Source: Streptomyces aureocirculatus (lineage in GTDB: Bacteria > Actinomycetota > Actinomycetes > Streptomycetales > Streptomycetaceae). From it: a stretch of DNA of 64,000 bases. Numbering within the stretch: the first letter of the stretch is position 1; each line of letters starts with the position of its first letter. The DNA lies in NCBI RefSeq assembly GCF_000720475.1, contig NZ_JOAP01000018.1, positions 55,273 through 119,272 on the forward strand, written 5' to 3'. Below are positions 43,731-53,092 of the stretch, one piece after another. The notes beneath the pieces are model-generated. The model ran no database searches. It saw only the letters and a program-made list of their open reading frames with translations, and was not told where the DNA came from. The translations under genes were made by a program, and so were the position numbers.

Positions 43731-44279
43731 ATGCCCGACCCTCGCCCCCTCACCGGTGAGCCCCTCGCCCTGGATCTGCTCAACACCCGCTGGGTGCAGG
43801 ACGGGGCGTGGCAGGACCTGCTCGACGGCGTCGAGGGCCTCTCCGTGTGGCTGGCCGCGAACGGGCTCGACGAGCGGTTCGGCGCCGACGGCTCCACCCT
43901 GGAGCATCTGCTGCGGGCCAGGGACGCGCTGGCCGGGGTCGTCGACCTGCCGGGGAAGCCGGGTGGCGACGCCGGTGCGGTCGCGCGGGTCGACGCGGTC
44001 CTCGCGCACGGCCGGGTCCGGGTGGCCCTGACGACGGCGGGTCCCGCCGAGGAGCCCGAGTTCGGCGACCCGTCCTGGGGACCCGCGTGGCTCGCGGCCC
44101 GGGACTATCTGACGCTGCTCGGCAGCGCGCCGGACCGCATCCGGAGCTGCGCCCACGAGGCGTGCGTCCTGCACTTCTTCGACACCTCACGGAACGGCAC
44201 CCGCCGCTGGTGCTCCATGGCGCTGTGCGGCAACCGTGCGAAGGCGTCCCGCCACTACGCGCGCTCACGGGAGGTCTGA
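43731..44279 (+). CDS. CGNR zinc-finger / ABATE-domain regulator
   Basis: 182-residue protein. N-terminal ABATE region (GEPLALDLLNTRWVQDG), then a helical middle. The C-terminal CGNR zinc finger has CAHEACVLHFFDTSRNGTRR and then WCSMALCGNRAKASRHYAR (four cysteines). The family is regarded as stress-related transcription regulators. Start ATG 43731 is chosen over 43716 because AAAGGAG lies directly between them at ribosome-site distance. Confidence 0.88.
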   Translation: MPDPRPLTGEPLALDLLNTRWVQDGAWQDLLDGVEGLSVWLAANGLDERFGADGSTLEHLLRARDALAGVVDLPGKPGGDAGAVARVDAVLAHGRVRVALTTAGPAEEPEFGDPSWGPAWLAARDYLTLLGSAPDRIRSCAHEACVLHFFDTSRNGTRRWCSMALCGNRAKASRHYARSREV

Positions 44280-44538
44280 CCACGCCGCCGCACGGGCGCG
44301 GCGCGGGCGTCAAGTGCCGTTATGCACCGCCTTGTTCCCGATGGCGTATGGCGGAAGTACGCCACCGGCGCATCCCGTGCCGGGCGACTCTCCCCAAACA
44401 GGCACCCCTTACGTAAAGCTGAGCGGTCATCCGGTCCCGTATTCCGGACCCTTCCCCGAGTTCTCGACTCCGTTCGGGTAGGGGAGACCCCATCGCTACA
44501 TCGGCTCGACCAGCCGATCTTTACGTACAGGGATGCTG

Positions 44539-47500
44539 ATGACCCTCGATCCACGCGCGCCCGAGCCGGGTGCGAGACGCGACGACCGCGCCAGACGCAC
44601 CGCACGTCTCGCCACCGCGATAGGTGTGGCCGCCGCTCTCTGCGCGGCGGCCCCGCTCCCGCTGGCCTTCGCAGCCGACACCCCGTCCCCCGCGCCCGCC
44701 GCCCCGGCGCCCAAGGACGCCGCCGCCAAGCTCGGCGCCGCGGACGCCGCACTCCTCGCCGACGCCAAGGCGGAGGGCGAGAAGACCGTCACGATGATGG
44801 TCGCCACCGCGCCCGGCGCGACCGAGCAGGTCGCCAAGCAGCTCGACGCCGTCAAGGGCGGCTCCGTCGGCCGCACCTACGACAAGCTCGGCTACGTCCG
44901 CGCCGCCGTCCCGACCGCGCACGCCGACGCCGCGATCGAGGCCGCCACCGAGCTCCCCTCCGTGCACGGCATCGACCTGCGGCACGAGATCGAGCTCGAC
45001 GACCCGAAGCCGCAGAGCCCCAAGGGCGCGAAGAGCGGGGCGGGCCGCGCCGCCTACCCGGCCCCCGACAAGAACACGCCCGCCAAGAACCCGTACAACC
45101 CGTCCTTCGAGACGGGCGCCGTCGACTTCGTGAAGAAGAACGCGAAGGCCGACGGCCGCGGCGTCACCATCGGCGTCCTCGACTCCGGTGTGGACCTCGG
45201 CCACCCGGCGCTCCAGAAGACCACCACCGGCGAACGCAAGATCACCGACTGGGTGACGGCGACCGACCCGATCGTCGACGCCGACGCGACCTGGCGCCGC
45301 ATGACCAACCCGGTGTCAGGGCCCACGTTCACCTTCGACGGCGACTCCTGGAAGGCCCCCGCGGGCTCCTACCAGATCAGCCGCTTCCGCGAGGCCGCGA
45401 CCACCGGCGGCGACGCCAAGGGCGACCTGAACCGCGACGGGGACACCACCGACAGTTGGGGTGTTCTGTACGACCCGGCCGCCGGCACCGTCCGCGTCGA
45501 CCTGAACGACAACAAGGACTTCGGCGACGACAAGCCGATGAAGCCCTACGGCAAGAACCACCAGGTCGGCTACTTCGGCAAGGACGACCCGGCGACCGAC
45601 GTCGCCGAGCGGGTGCCGTTCGTCGTCGAGATCCGCAAGGACGTCCCCACGGACCCCTACGGCGGCGACTGGGTCGGCAAGAAGGCCGACTTCGTGAACA
45701 TCGGCCTCATCGAGTCCGAGCACGGCACGCACGTAGCGGGCATCACGGCCGCCAACAAGCTGTTCGGCGGCAAGATGAACGGCGCGGCGCCCGGCGCCAA
45801 GCTGGTGTCGTCCCGCGCCTGCACCTGGTCCGGCGGCTGCACCAACGTCGCGCTCACCGAGGGCATGATCGACCTCGTCACCCAGCGCGGCGTCGACATC
45901 GTCAACATGTCGATCGGCGGCCTGCCCGCGCTCAACGACGGCAACAACGCGCGCGCCGAGCTGTACAAGCGCCTCATCGACACCTACGGCGTGCAGTTGG
46001 TCATCTCGGCGGGCAACTCGGGCCCCGGCGCCAACACCATCGGTGACCCCGGGCTCGCCGACCACGTCATCTCCGTGGGCGCCGCGGTCTCCAAGGAGAC
46101 CTGGGCCGCCAACTACGGCTCCGCGGTGACGAAGAAATACGGCATGTTCAACTTCTCCTCGCGCGGCCCGCGCGAGGACGGCGGCTTCCAGCCCCTGGTG
46201 ACCGCGCCGGGCTCGGCCATCAACACCACCCAGACCTGGCTGCCCGGCTCCCCGGCCGCCGAGGCCGGCTACCAGTTGCCCGCCGGCTACTCGATGCTCC
46301 AGGGCACCTCGATGTCGTCGCCGCAGACCGCGGGCGCGGCGGCGCTGCTCCTGAGCGCCGCCAAGCAGCAGCGCGTCGACCTCACCCCGGCCAAGCTGCG
46401 CACCGCGCTCACCTCGACCGCGCACCGCATCCCGGGTGTGCAGGCCTATGAGCAGGGCACGGGCCGGATCGACGTCATGGACGCCTGGGCCGCGATCAAG
46501 GGCGGCGCCAAGGCCCACGAGTACACGGTCAAGGCGCCCGTCGACACGGCCCTCGAGCAGGAGCTGAAGAAGCCCGGCACCGGCCTGTACGACCGTGAGG
46601 GCGGCCTGAAGGCCGGTCAGAAGAAGACGTACGACGTGACGATCACGCGTACGTCGGGCTCCAGCCGTCCACTGCGCCACAAGCTCGCGTTCGCCAACAA
46701 CCACGAGAAGACCTTCAAGCTGCTCGGTGACGCCGCCGACGGCGAGGTCCACCTGCCCCTCGACCGGCCGGTCAAGGTGAAGGTGCAGGCCGCCCCGGAG
46801 TCCGCGGGTGTCTCCAGCGCCAAGCTGACCGTCGACGACAAGCGCACCCGCGGCATCGACCACCAGATCATGACGACCGTGGTGGTCGCCAAGCCGCTGG
46901 CGAAGCCGTCGTTCACGTACAAGGCGTCCGGTTCGGTGCAGCGCAACGCCACCAAGTCGTACTTCGTGAACGTGCCGAAGGGCGCGAAGTCCCTTGAGGT
47001 CGCGCTCGGCGGGCTCGCGGACAAGAGCCAGACGCGCTTCATCTCGATCCACCCGTACGGGCTCCCGGCCGAGTCGACGTCGTCGCTCGTCTGCTACCCG
47101 AACTTCCCGAACCCGGACAACACCTGCCGCCCCGACGCCCGTTCCTACGCGAACCCGACGCCGGGCGTCTGGGAGATCGAGGTCGAGGCACGCCGCACCT
47201 CGCCGGTGCTCGACAACCCGTACAAGCTGGAGGTCTCCGCGCTCGGCGTGACCTTCGCCCCCGAGCCCCTGAAGGTCCCCGAGGCCAAGGCCGGCTCGGC
47301 CACCCCGGTCACCTGGAAGGCGCGGAACGACTACGCCGCCGTGGACGGCAAGCTGAAGGGTGGCTCGCTCGGTTCGGCCGCCACCTCCCGGCCCACCATC
47401 AAGCAGGGCGAGACGCAGACCACGACGGTCGTCGTGCCCGAGGGTGCCGAGCGGCTCGACGCCGTGATCGGCTCCACCGCGGACTCCCGTGCCGACCTGG

Positions 47501-47871
47501 ACCTGGCGCTGTTCAAGGACGGCCAGCTCGTCGTGCAGTCGGCTGACGGCGACTCGGAGGAGTCCGTGAGCGTCACCAAGCCCGCCGCGGGCACGTACAC
47601 GCTCCAGGTCGCGGGCTACTCCATTCCGTCGGGGCAGACCGCGTACGACTACCGTGACGTGTTCTTCTCCGCCTCCCTCGGCCAGGTCAAGGTCGACGAG
47701 AGCAAGGCGGTGAAGCTCGCCCACGGCGCGACCGCGGACGTCTCCGCCGAGCTGGTCGTAGGCGCCCCCGGCGCCTCCGGCCGGGTCCTGTTCGGCGAGG
47801 TGAACCTCCTGAACGCGCGCGGCACGGTCGCGGGCACCGGCAGCGTGACGCTGGAGAAGGTCACCGAGTGA
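44539..47871 (+). CDS. Large secreted subtilisin-like (S8) serine protease
   Basis: 1110-residue exoprotease. Signal peptide within residues 1-46 (Arg-rich start, hydrophobic ATAIGVAAALCAAAPLPLAFA). An inhibitor-I9-type propeptide reaches about residue 155. The catalytic domain has Asp215 (GVLDSGVDLGHP), His395 (SEHGTHVAGITAA) and Ser591 (QGTSMSSPQTAG), with a large insertion between Asp and His. Several beta-rich C-terminal domains follow. Start ATG 44539 is preferred over ATG 44533 because AGGG lies six bases before it. It probably degrades extracellular protein. Confidence 0.94.
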   Translation: MTLDPRAPEPGARRDDRARRTARLATAIGVAAALCAAAPLPLAFAADTPSPAPAAPAPKDAAAKLGAADAALLADAKAEGEKTVTMMVATAPGATEQVAKQLDAVKGGSVGRTYDKLGYVRAAVPTAHADAAIEAATELPSVHGIDLRHEIELDDPKPQSPKGAKSGAGRAAYPAPDKNTPAKNPYNPSFETGAVDFVKKNAKADGRGVTIGVLDSGVDLGHPALQKTTTGERKITDWVTATDPIVDADATWRRMTNPVSGPTFTFDGDSWKAPAGSYQISRFREAATTGGDAKGDLNRDGDTTDSWGVLYDPAAGTVRVDLNDNKDFGDDKPMKPYGKNHQVGYFGKDDPATDVAERVPFVVEIRKDVPTDPYGGDWVGKKADFVNIGLIESEHGTHVAGITAANKLFGGKMNGAAPGAKLVSSRACTWSGGCTNVALTEGMIDLVTQRGVDIVNMSIGGLPALNDGNNARAELYKRLIDTYGVQLVISAGNSGPGANTIGDPGLADHVISVGAAVSKETWAANYGSAVTKKYGMFNFSSRGPREDGGFQPLVTAPGSAINTTQTWLPGSPAAEAGYQLPAGYSMLQGTSMSSPQTAGAAALLLSAAKQQRVDLTPAKLRTALTSTAHRIPGVQAYEQGTGRIDVMDAWAAIKGGAKAHEYTVKAPVDTALEQELKKPGTGLYDREGGLKAGQKKTYDVTITRTSGSSRPLRHKLAFANNHEKTFKLLGDAADGEVHLPLDRPVKVKVQAAPESAGVSSAKLTVDDKRTRGIDHQIMTTVVVAKPLAKPSFTYKASGSVQRNATKSYFVNVPKGAKSLEVALGGLADKSQTRFISIHPYGLPAESTSSLVCYPNFPNPDNTCRPDARSYANPTPGVWEIEVEARRTSPVLDNPYKLEVSALGVTFAPEPLKVPEAKAGSATPVTWKARNDYAAVDGKLKGGSLGSAATSRPTIKQGETQTTTVVVPEGAERLDAVIGSTADSRADLDLALFKDGQLVVQSADGDSEESVSVTKPAAGTYTLQVAGYSIPSGQTAYDYRDVFFSASLGQVKVDESKAVKLAHGATADVSAELVVGAPGASGRVLFGEVNLLNARGTVAGTGSVTLEKVTE

Positions 47872-47902
47872 CCTCTGCGGTCTCGCGCTGACGACAGCAC
47901 GA

Positions 47903-47938
47903 GGACGGGGGCGGACACCTCGGTGTCCGCCCCCGTCC
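47903..47938. terminator. Bidirectional hairpin terminator
   Basis: 17-bp stem GGACGGGGGCGGACACC, 47903-47919 / 47922-47938, in the gap between the convergent S8 and M28 peptidase genes. Confidence 0.85.
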
Positions 47939-48013
47939 GGTTTTCGGATCTCCTCCGGCTCTCGGACCTCGTCCGGCTTCAGGTCCCGCCGCCCGCGGAG
48001 GCCGGGCGCCGGA

Positions 48014-49516
48014 TCAGCGCTTCAGCGAGCTGAGGTCCTGCGCGTAGGTGCCCACCGCGTTCGCGATGACGTCGATGTTCACGTCGAACGCCTTGCGGTT
48101 GATGTTCTTGATGTCGTCGCCCTTGGCGTGGTAGTTCGGGTCGTACGGCTGTCCTGCCCTGCCGCCCGCCTTGGCCGCCTGCTCCTCGGTCTTGAGGCCC
48201 TCGGCGCCGGTGAAGGTGCCGCCGGCCGGGATGCCGGTCGCGATGAACGCGCCGTAGTCGGAGCGGCCGTCGAAGTCGGTGCCCCAGTGCGGGACCTTCT
48301 TCTTGTCCAGGAAGCCGTTGATCAGCTTCTCGATCTGGGCGGAGCCCGCGGGGCCCGCGCCCGCGCCCGTCTTGTCGGAGTCGTCGCCGTCGTAGACGAG
48401 TTCGGCCGCGTTGGGCGAGGCGATCATGTCGAAGTTCAGATAGAGCTTGATGTTCTTCTTCTGCTTGGCGCTCAGGGTCTTCACGTAGTGGTCCGAGCCG
48501 AGCAGGCCGAGCTCCTCGGCCGACCACCAGGCGAAGCGGACCTTGTGGGCGAGCTTCTTGCCGCCCTTGGTCTCCTTGGCGAGCTTCTCCGCGACCTCGA
48601 TCAGACCGGCCGAACCCGAGCCGTTGTCGTTGATGCCAGGACCCTCCTCCACGGAGTCCAGGTGGGCGCCGAGCGCCACCACGCGGTCGGCGCGGCCACC
48701 GCGGGTCTCCGCGACGACGTTGCGGGTCTTGTGCGGGATCGCCTTGGTGGCGACGTCCAGGGAGAGCTTGACCTCGCCCTGCTTCACCTGCTCGGCCAGC
48801 TTCTCGCCCTCGGCCTTGGTGATGCCGACGGCGGGGATGTGCGCGTTGTCCGGGGTCTCCAGGTTGCCCTTGACGGGCGCGTCGCCGGAGTGGTTGTAGA
48901 GCACGAGGCCGACGGCGCCCGCCTTGGTCGCCGCTGCCTCCTTCTCGGCGAAGGTGCAGGTGCCGCGCTTCACCAGTGCGATCTTCCCGGTGAAGGTGTC
49001 CGAGGTGTAGTCGTCGGCCTCGCAGCCCGGGCTGTCGTCGACGCGGGCCGCGGCGACCGGTGCCGTCAGGCCGCCCTCGGGCGTGGACTTGCTGAAGTCG
49101 AACGCCAGGGCGTTCAGCTTGCGCGCCTCGGGCGACAGGACGCTCGCGCCCTCCCGCAGCGTCTGCGACGTGTAGAACGTGAAGTCCTGGTACGAGACCT
49201 TGTAACCGGCCTTCTTCAGGCGGTCGTACACGTACCTGGTGGAGGCCTTGTGGCCCGGGGTGCCCGCGGCGCGGTTGCCGCCGTGGGCGTCGGCTATCTG
49301 CTGGAACTTCTCCAGGTGGCGGTGGGCGCTCTTGCCGGTGGACTTCTTCACCAGCTTCTTGGCGAGCTGCTCCGCCTTCTCGGCCTGCGTCGTCCGGTGC
49401 CTGTCGGACGGGGCGGCGTCCTGCGCGCCCGCGGGGGACGCGGCGGCGAACAGGACGGGGGCGGCGACGACGGCGGAGAGCAGAGCGGCCGTCGTCCGAC
49501 TGCGGGGTGCGCGCAC
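48014..49516 (-). CDS. Secreted M28-family zinc aminopeptidase with PA domain
   Basis: 500-residue exopeptidase. Signal peptide 1-31 (TTAALLSAVVAAPVLFAAASPAGA). A protease-associated domain lies at about 135-260 (FTGKIALVKRGTCTFAEKEAAA). The M28 core has GAHLDSVEEGPGINDNGSG (His, Asp ligands), WWSAEELGLLGS (catalytic Glu and ligand Glu), YLNFDMIAS and YHAKGDD (last His). This matches the S. griseus aminopeptidase family. Start GTG 49516, with AAGGACCTCC upstream. Convergent with the S8 protease; the two would act in series on extracellular protein. Confidence 0.93.
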   Translation of the reverse strand: MRAPRSRTTAALLSAVVAAPVLFAAASPAGAQDAAPSDRHRTTQAEKAEQLAKKLVKKSTGKSAHRHLEKFQQIADAHGGNRAAGTPGHKASTRYVYDRLKKAGYKVSYQDFTFYTSQTLREGASVLSPEARKLNALAFDFSKSTPEGGLTAPVAAARVDDSPGCEADDYTSDTFTGKIALVKRGTCTFAEKEAAATKAGAVGLVLYNHSGDAPVKGNLETPDNAHIPAVGITKAEGEKLAEQVKQGEVKLSLDVATKAIPHKTRNVVAETRGGRADRVVALGAHLDSVEEGPGINDNGSGSAGLIEVAEKLAKETKGGKKLAHKVRFAWWSAEELGLLGSDHYVKTLSAKQKKNIKLYLNFDMIASPNAAELVYDGDDSDKTGAGAGPAGSAQIEKLINGFLDKKKVPHWGTDFDGRSDYGAFIATGIPAGGTFTGAEGLKTEEQAAKAGGRAGQPYDPNYHAKGDDIKNINRKAFDVNIDVIANAVGTYAQDLSSLKR

Positions 49517-49745
49517 GGAGGTCCTTCCTTGCGTGGTCGTTGGTTGGCGCCGGTGATCTCCGCGGGCGGCACTGGTCAGGTACTGGTCAGGTACGCGACC
49601 GCCGTACGCCAGTGATCATCAGCAAGCGGTGGAAGGACCGTAGCCCGGTGAAATCGCAGGTCGGGCGGTTCGCCGGGTTCGCAACCGCGTCTTCACGGAG
49701 TTGTCACCGGAACTCAGTAATCCGCCCCGGCGCGGTGGTGCGCGC

Positions 49746-50774
49746 TCAGCACGTCATGCCGCGCGCCCGGGGCAGCGCCTTCTCGATCCACGCCCGGTCC
49801 GCGGCGCGTTGCCCGCCGGTGGACCAGATGTCGGGGGACGCCTGGCCCTCGGGGATGCCGATCAGTACGCGATCCCCCGTCCGCGGCCGGGGGTCCGCGG
49901 AGACGTCCATCACGAAGGTGACCTGCTTCTGCCCCTTCGCGGGTTTGTGGTACCGGGACACGTCGAGCGTGATCCGGTCCTTGGTCCCCTCGGGCAGCGG
50001 CTCGACGCTCTGTACGGTGCCCTCGACGATGAGCCGGGCGCAGGCGACGTACCTCTCGGGTGACTTCTTCGCGTCCTCGGCGGCACCTTCGGGCCGGTCC
50101 TCGGCTCCTGGCCGGTCCTCGGCTCCTGGCCGCTCGTCGCTTCCTGGCCGGTCGTCGGTGAGGCTCGGCGCACCCTTCGCGGCGTCGGCACCTGCCCCCG
50201 AGTCGAGGTCCCCGGTACTGCTGCCAGCCCCGAGCCAGAAGAGCCCGCCGAGCAGCCCGGCACCGAGCACGGCGGCGAGGCCGAGCACGGCACGGCGGCG
50301 GGCGGCGCCCGGGGGGCGGGGGGTGCCGGACGGGTGGGTGGGGCCCGATGGACGGGCGGGGCCACGCGCGCCCGCGGGGCCGCGCGAACCGGCGGGGCCG
50401 CGCGAACCGGCGGGGCCGCGCGAACCGGATGGCGGGAGCGAACCGGATGGCGGGAGCGAACCGGACGGCGGGAGCGCCCCGGACAGCGGGAGCTGGCCGG
50501 ACGGCGGGAGCGAACCGGACGGCGGGAGCTGGCCGGACGGCGGGAGCGAACCGGACGGCGGGAGCTGGCCGGACGGCGGGAGCGGTCCGCACGCCGCCAG
50601 CGTCTCCCCCACGATCCGGAGCTGCGCCCGCAGCACCTCGACATCGGCGACGGCCGCCGCGTACTCCGCCATGAAGCGCTCGTCGGCGCGGGCGGCCTCG
50701 GGCACCGGCTCGCCGGTGACCGCCGGTGTCAGCGCGTCGACGGGGTCGTACGGCTTCTCGTGCGCCACGGTCAC
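49746..50774 (-). CDS. Membrane protein with LPPSG hexapeptide repeats, coupled to ECF sigma
   Basis: 342-residue protein. Cytoplasmic segment 1-63 with a helix (DERFMAEYAAAVADVEVLRAQLRIVGE). Nine tandem LPPSG(S/Q) units span 65-118, then RGPAGS repeats (119-140). One membrane helix at 162-182 and a charged linker with GAEDRP repeats precede an extracytoplasmic domain with two cysteines (YVACARLIVEG, GMTC at the end). GTG start 50774 overlaps the sigma stop (GTGA), so it is likely its regulator, yet I see no HxxxCxxC zinc anti-sigma motif. Identity as anti-sigma factor is inference from position and topology. Confidence 0.72.
   Translation of the reverse strand: MTVAHEKPYDPVDALTPAVTGEPVPEAARADERFMAEYAAAVADVEVLRAQLRIVGETLAACGPLPPSGQLPPSGSLPPSGQLPPSGSLPPSGQLPLSGALPPSGSLPPSGSLPPSGSRGPAGSRGPAGSRGPAGARGPARPSGPTHPSGTPRPPGAARRRAVLGLAAVLGAGLLGGLFWLGAGSSTGDLDSGAGADAAKGAPSLTDDRPGSDERPGAEDRPGAEDRPEGAAEDAKKSPERYVACARLIVEGTVQSVEPLPEGTKDRITLDVSRYHKPAKGQKQVTFVMDVSADPRPRTGDRVLIGIPEGQASPDIWSTGGQRAADRAWIEKALPRARGMTC
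50361..50582 (-). repeat. In-frame 18-bp tandem repeats inside the sigma-partner gene
   Basis: Nine copies of an 18-bp unit (coding LPPSGS or LPPSGQ), followed by three of about 18 bp coding RGPAGS. A tract like this may vary in length between strains without frame loss. Confidence 0.8.
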
Positions 50775-51355
50775 CTCACCTCTCCCTCGTGCAGCCGCGT
50801 ACGCAGCACCCGTACCGCCGCGTGCAGCCTGCTCTTCACCGTGCCCTCCGGAATGCCCAGTTCATCCGCTATGTCGCGGACCGGCAGATCGGCGTAGAAG
50901 CGCAGCACGACTACCTGGCGCTGGCTGTCCGGCAGCTCGTCGAGGCCCTGCGCCACGGCGAGCGAGAGCACCCGCGACTCGGCGCCGTCCTCCTGCGGCT
51001 CCGCCGGGTGCAGCGCGGCGAGCCGCTCGCCGAGCCGTTCCTGGCGGCGCCGGGCGCGGTGGTAGTCCATGGCCCAGTTCGAGGCCACGACGGCCGCCCA
51101 CGCCGACACCTCCCGGGGTGCCTCCTGCCCGCGCGCCGCCCGCTCCAGGAGCCGCAGCCTGACGTGCTGCACCCCGTCCTGGAGTTCCCCGTGCGGGACC
51201 CCGCCCAGCGAGAGCACGGCCCGCACCCGGCCCTCCTGGGCCGCGTCGAGCGGGTCGGCGATCCCGTGCGGATCGGCGGCGGTCCCGCGGGCCGGGTCGA
51301 GCGGACCGGCGGGCGCCCGCCCCCGTGGTCCGCGGCGCGTGCTTCTGCGCAGCAA
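50771..51355 (-). CDS. ECF-type RNA polymerase sigma factor
   Basis: 194-residue sigma-70 family member. Region 2 lies around GVQHVRLRLLERAARGQEAPREVSAWAAVVASNWAMDYHRARRR (about residues 61-104). Region 4 is at about 138-190 and includes LDELPDSQRQVVVLRF and VRDIADELGIPEGTVKSRLH, a clear helix-turn-helix. The start is taken as TTG 51355, with GGGGGAGG just upstream; no ATG or GTG with a ribosome site is evident. Coupled to the following membrane protein by a 4-bp overlap; divergent from asd. Confidence 0.88.
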   Translation of the reverse strand: MLRRSTRRGPRGRAPAGPLDPARGTAADPHGIADPLDAAQEGRVRAVLSLGGVPHGELQDGVQHVRLRLLERAARGQEAPREVSAWAAVVASNWAMDYHRARRRQERLGERLAALHPAEPQEDGAESRVLSLAVAQGLDELPDSQRQVVVLRFYADLPVRDIADELGIPEGTVKSRLHAAVRVLRTRLHEGEVR

Positions 51356-51416
51356 TGGCCTCCCCCTCGTCCCGTCCCTCGGCCCGCGCGTTCCCGCGTT
51401 TCCGCGTTTCCCCTAG

Positions 51417-52631
<1,215 letters not shown>

Positions 52632-52636
52632 GCACC

Positions 52637-52670
52637 GGGCCCCGGCGGGATCACCGCAAACCCGGGGCCC
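52637..52670 (+). terminator. Possible terminator after asd
   Basis: 9-bp stem GGGCCCCGG / CCGGGGCCC, 52637-52645 / 52662-52670, 16-base loop, six bases beyond the asd stop. Confidence 0.5.
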
Positions 52671-52802
52671 TGGGACCACCGGAAACGCCCGGCTCACGAG
52701 GGATCGTTTCCGCAGCCACGTACGAGTGATACGGCGCATGCCCCCCGGGCGTGTCCGGGCAGTGATGGGGTGCACCAACCGCACCACTGACAAGGGAAGT
52801 TC

Positions 52803-53000
52803 ATGCGCCGTATCGCCGCCGTGACCACCATGGCCATCGGAACCCTCGCCCTCGTCGGCGCCCTCGCCGCCCCGGCGAGTGCCGTGCCGGACCCCGTAGC
52901 CACCATCGACTGTGCCGTCCAGGACGTCACCGGGCTCGTCGACCCGACCGGCCTCGGGGTGCCCCCCGAGGTCCCGGCCACCGGGTGCCTGGCGCCCTGA
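52803..53000 (+). CDS. Small secreted protein, 65 residues
   Basis: Signal peptide (MRRIAAVTTMAIGTLALVGA, cleavage after about residue 27, APASA-VPDP). A mature peptide of about 38 residues has two cysteines (TIDCAVQD and ATGCLAP) that can form a disulfide and is otherwise rich in Val, Pro and Asp. Start ATG 52803 with AAGGGAAG upstream. No chaplin or rodlin motif. No function assigned. Followed by a 58-bp perfect palindrome. Confidence 0.75.
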   Translation: MRRIAAVTTMAIGTLALVGALAAPASAVPDPVATIDCAVQDVTGLVDPTGLGVPPEVPATGCLAP

Positions 53001-53023
53001 GCCGAGGGGACGATCGCTCCCGG

Positions 53024-53081
53024 GACGGCAGCGGTGCCCGTACGGAACCCGGCCGGGTTCCGTACGGGCACCGCTGCCGTC
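53024..53081. terminator. 58-bp perfect palindrome (bidirectional terminator)
   Basis: 53024-53052 and 53053-53081 are perfect reverse complements, 29 bp each, with no spacer (centre CCGG|CCGG). It lies between the convergent secreted-protein and MFS genes. Confidence 0.85.
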
Positions 53082-53092
53082 GTGTCCCCGTG

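Noticed and set aside
45316..47724. 802-codon minus-strand open frame
   Set aside because: Antisense to the S8 protease, which has a complete catalytic triad and signal peptide.
50361..50582. CRISPR-like or intergenic tandem repeat
   Set aside because: The 18-bp units are in frame inside the membrane-protein gene and encode LPPSG hexapeptides without spacers.
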